The notes beneath the pieces were generated by a model that saw only the letters and a program-made list of their open reading frames with translations, ran no database searches and was not told the DNA's origin. The translations under genes and the position numbers were made by a program. Below are positions 51,803-53,575 of a DNA stretch of 53,575 nt, piece by piece. The stretch covers positions 1 through 53,575 of the forward strand of contig JAFAYQ010000037.1 of the NCBI GenBank assembly GCA_019240215.1, written 5' to 3'. Each line of letters starts with the position of its first letter. Within the stretch, counting starts at the first letter, position 1. The DNA is from Actinomycetota bacterium (lineage in GTDB: Bacteria; Actinomycetota; Actinomycetes; Streptosporangiales; Streptosporangiaceae).

Positions 51803-52339
51803 ATGAGGCTGGTGCCGGGAACCGATACGGTTCCCAACGCCGTTAATAAATACCTTTTGCCGCACGAGCATCAGGTAATTACGGTTCGCAAGCATCCGGC
51901 CGTCCTGCTCAAGCCCATCCTCATCGTGCTCGTGGGGCTGGTGATCGCCGCGGTCATCAGCACCACGATCGCCCGCCACCAGGCCGGGGTGGTCGGCTTC
52001 GTCTGGATCGCCTGGGCGCTGCTGCTGCTCTACCTGGTGGAGAAGGTCTGGGAGTGGTCGCAGGACTACTTCATCGTCACCTCCCGGCGGATGCTGCTGG
52101 CGACCGGCGTCATCACCCGCAAGGTGGCGATGATGCCGCTGGTCAAGGTCACGGACATGAGCTTCCAGCGCTCAACCCTGGGCCGCCTGCTCGGGTATGG
52201 TGAGTTCGTTCTCGAATCGGCTGGCCAGGAGCAGGCGCTCCGCGTGGTGGACCATCTGCCGTACCCCGAGCAGCTCTACCTCGAGGTGTGCGGGCTGATC
52301 TTTCCCGGCAAGCAAGAGGACGGCGACGACGACCTCTGA
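51803..52339 (+). CDS. Bacterial PH-domain (YdbS/bPH2-like) membrane protein
   Basis: 178 residues. After NKYLLPHEHQVITVRKHPAVL come two membrane helices (about 35-53 and 62-81), then a bacterial PH domain: DYFIVTSRRMLLATGVITRKVAMMPLVKVTDMSFQRSTLGRLLGYGEFVLESAGQ. That TxRR...G...R.V..MPL.KV..V pattern is the bPH2 signature. It probably forms a membrane-associated oligomer; the family's role is not settled. ATG 51803. Closed by a terminator hairpin that overlaps its stop codon. Confidence 0.9.
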   Translation: MRLVPGTDTVPNAVNKYLLPHEHQVITVRKHPAVLLKPILIVLVGLVIAAVISTTIARHQAGVVGFVWIAWALLLLYLVEKVWEWSQDYFIVTSRRMLLATGVITRKVAMMPLVKVTDMSFQRSTLGRLLGYGEFVLESAGQEQALRVVDHLPYPEQLYLEVCGLIFPGKQEDGDDDL

Positions 52340-52349
52340 GTCGTCGCCG
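52321..52349 (+). terminator. Terminator overlapping the PH-gene stop codon
   Basis: CGGCGACGAC pairs perfectly with GTCGTCGCCG (10 bp, 9-nt loop) and is followed by TTTCCTT. The left arm encodes the acidic GDDD end of the protein. Confidence 0.7.
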
Positions 52350-52369
52350 TTTCCTTCCCCGAGATTCGT

Positions 52370-52406
52370 GCGGCCGGATGAGGCCTGGAGCGCATCATCC
52401 GGCCGC
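52370..52406. terminator. Second hairpin, between convergent genes
   Basis: GCGGCCGGATGA and TCATCCGGCCGC: a perfect 12-bp stem with a 13-nt loop between the PH-domain gene and the minus-strand ROK gene. Probably the terminator for the ROK transcript and a back-up for the PH transcript. Confidence 0.7.
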
Positions 52407-52468
52407 AGGAGTCCCGTACCCGTTGGTCACGCTCAGTAATTAAAGGGCCACCCTGACCGCGGGCGGGG

Positions 52469-53500
52469 TCAGCTGCTGCGCAGCAGCCAGTCGCGGGCGG
52501 CCACCGCCGAGCCGCGGGCGCCAGCCATGTCGAGGTCGGGCACCAGCGCGAACTCCGCGGCCTGGGCCTGCTCGACCCGCAGGCTGGTGTGCTCGCGGAC
52601 GCGGGCCAGGAACCAGTCGCGGAAGTGCGGAGCCGCCTCCACCACCCCGCCGCCGACGAAATAGATGTCGGGGTCGGTGAAGTTGGCCGCGATCGTGAAC
52701 AGGCGGCCGAGCGCCATCGCCTGCTGCCCGAAGATCTTGAGCGCCATCTCGTCGCCATCCTCGCCGTAGCCGCGCACCAGCTTGGCCGCCTTGCTGAGGG
52801 AAACGTCGCGGGCCAGATCGTGACCGGCGTAGCGGGTCAGCCAGAACGGGAGCAGGTTCTTCTGGATCCCCGTCAGCGAGGCCACGCTCTCCACGTCGCA
52901 GGGCTGCCCGCAGTTGCACTCCGGCTGGGGCTGGCCGTCCTCGAGCAGGCCCTCCATCGGGATCGGCACGTGCCCGAGCTCGCCCGCCATCCCGGCCGCG
53001 CCGCCCACCACCCGGCCGGACTCGACCACGCCGCCGCCCAGCCCGGTCCCGACGATCGCGGACACCGAGCTGTGCTGATCCGACTCGTCGCCGTAACGGG
53101 CATGATGCGCGTAGAGGGCGGCCGCGTTCCCGTCGTTGTTGTAGACCACCGGCAGGCCGAGCTGGTCTTCGAGGGCGCCGCGGATGTCGAACCCCCACCA
53201 CTCCGGCGCCGCGAAGTTGGTCGCCCCGCGCGAGGAGAGCACCCCGGTCGCGCTGGCCGGGCCGGGGGTGTCGAGCCCGACCGCCCGGACCGCCGACCGC
53301 GGCCGGCCGATCAGCTCGAGCACGTGGTCGACCGAATCGACCAGCGCCTTGACCGCCTTGTCGGGCCCCTCCCGGACGTAACTCGGAATCTCGGCCAGCC
53401 GGTCGATGAGGAACCGGCCGTCCGCATCGAGGGCGGTGCCGTTGTTGGCGGTGCCGCCGTTGTCGACGCCAACGACGACCCACCGGTCCTGACCTGGCAT
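52469..53500 (-). CDS. ROK-family sugar kinase
   Basis: 343 residues. The ATP site is VGVDNGGTANNG at the N-terminus, the catalytic region NNDGNAAAL (Asp near 123), GTGLGGG and GELGHVPIP, followed by the zinc-type motif ECNCGQPCDVES in place of the usual CxCGxxGCxE. GGGVVEAAPHF closes the fold. It probably phosphorylates glucose, N-acetylglucosamine or a similar sugar. No DNA-binding domain, so a kinase rather than a NagC-type repressor. ATG 53500 with AGGAGG 5 bases upstream. A palindrome lies just before the start. Confidence 0.92.
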   Translation of the reverse strand: MPGQDRWVVVGVDNGGTANNGTALDADGRFLIDRLAEIPSYVREGPDKAVKALVDSVDHVLELIGRPRSAVRAVGLDTPGPASATGVLSSRGATNFAAPEWWGFDIRGALEDQLGLPVVYNNDGNAAALYAHHARYGDESDQHSSVSAIVGTGLGGGVVESGRVVGGAAGMAGELGHVPIPMEGLLEDGQPQPECNCGQPCDVESVASLTGIQKNLLPFWLTRYAGHDLARDVSLSKAAKLVRGYGEDGDEMALKIFGQQAMALGRLFTIAANFTDPDIYFVGGGVVEAAPHFRDWFLARVREHTSLRVEQAQAAEFALVPDLDMAGARGSAVAARDWLLRSS

Positions 53501-53514
53501 TCCGCCTCCTAATA

Positions 53515-53529
53515 GCTCTGGCCCAGAGC
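53515..53529. promoter_or_regulatory. Palindrome upstream of the ROK gene
   Basis: GCTCTGG C CCAGAGC: a perfect 7-bp inverted repeat with a 1-bp centre, 14 bp before the start codon and just beyond the Shine-Dalgarno. Candidate operator for a sugar-responsive repressor. The window ends 46 bp further on. Confidence 0.5.
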
Positions 53530-53575
53530 GTATTGCAAATTGTAAATCCCCACGATCCCGACAGACAGGGCACTA

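Overview
The window is about 70% GC and reads as the chromosome of a filamentous-type actinomycete. The pointers are a WhiB4/WblA-family protein in its classic neighbourhood (ArsA-like ATPase, whiB4/wblA, PonA2-like penicillin-binding protein), an F420-type luciferase-like oxidoreductase, a DUF3040 protein, the dnaX-ybaB-recR-DUF5063-lysC-asd string, and tRNA genes without an encoded CCA. I cannot name a genus. No CRISPR array, intact insertion sequence, phage or rRNA gene was seen.

Layout. 1-8.7 kb: ArsA-like ATPase (cut by the window edge), wblA/whiB4, a class A PBP, hisS, an aldo/keto reductase, small conserved genes and tRNA-Pro(CGG). 8.7-11 kb: an accessory patch behind the tRNA with a 0.55 kb gene-free stretch, a SRAP/YedK protein coupled to a YCII protein, and a relic of a ribose-type permease. 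11-18.5 kb: two SDR genes divergent from a TetR gene with two matching operators, a membrane esterase, a GtrA protein, a BlaI/M56 pair divergent from a methyltransferase, an LLM oxidoreductase and a DUF3040 protein. 18.7-27 kb: an unusual ValRS, a secreted GH18-ricin-B chitinase-like protein, DUF2203, and a two-gene redox module (a di-heme membrane protein with a repetitive proline-rich tail plus a NuoF-like/ferredoxin fusion). 27-34.4 kb: the housekeeping block asd, lysC, DUF5063, recR, ybaB, dnaX, SRP RNA and tRNA-Ser(GGA).

34.5-41.8 kb holds the most unusual locus. An ATP-grasp enzyme, an FAD/NAD(P) oxidoreductase and a 1324-residue protein follow each other on one strand. The large protein fuses a processive-type membrane GT2 polysaccharide synthase to an extracellular GH18 domain and two CBM5/12-like chitin-binding modules, so synthase, hydrolase and binding modules lie in one chain. 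The ribosome-binding site of the first gene is buried in a strong predicted hairpin. The GH18 domain is related to the free chitinase-like protein at 21.5 kb.

41.7-53.6 kb: a Tet(X)-like FAD monooxygenase divergent from a GntR-TetR double-HTH regulator, with an array of AGTGCACT-type palindromes between them. Then come a PNPOx-fold protein, an ABC exporter divergent from a two-component system, a second membrane-anchored esterase paralogous to the first, tRNA-Ser(CGA), tadA and its companion gene, a 51-residue membrane protein, a PH-domain protein and a ROK kinase. Domain assignments come from motifs read by eye; no database search was possible.
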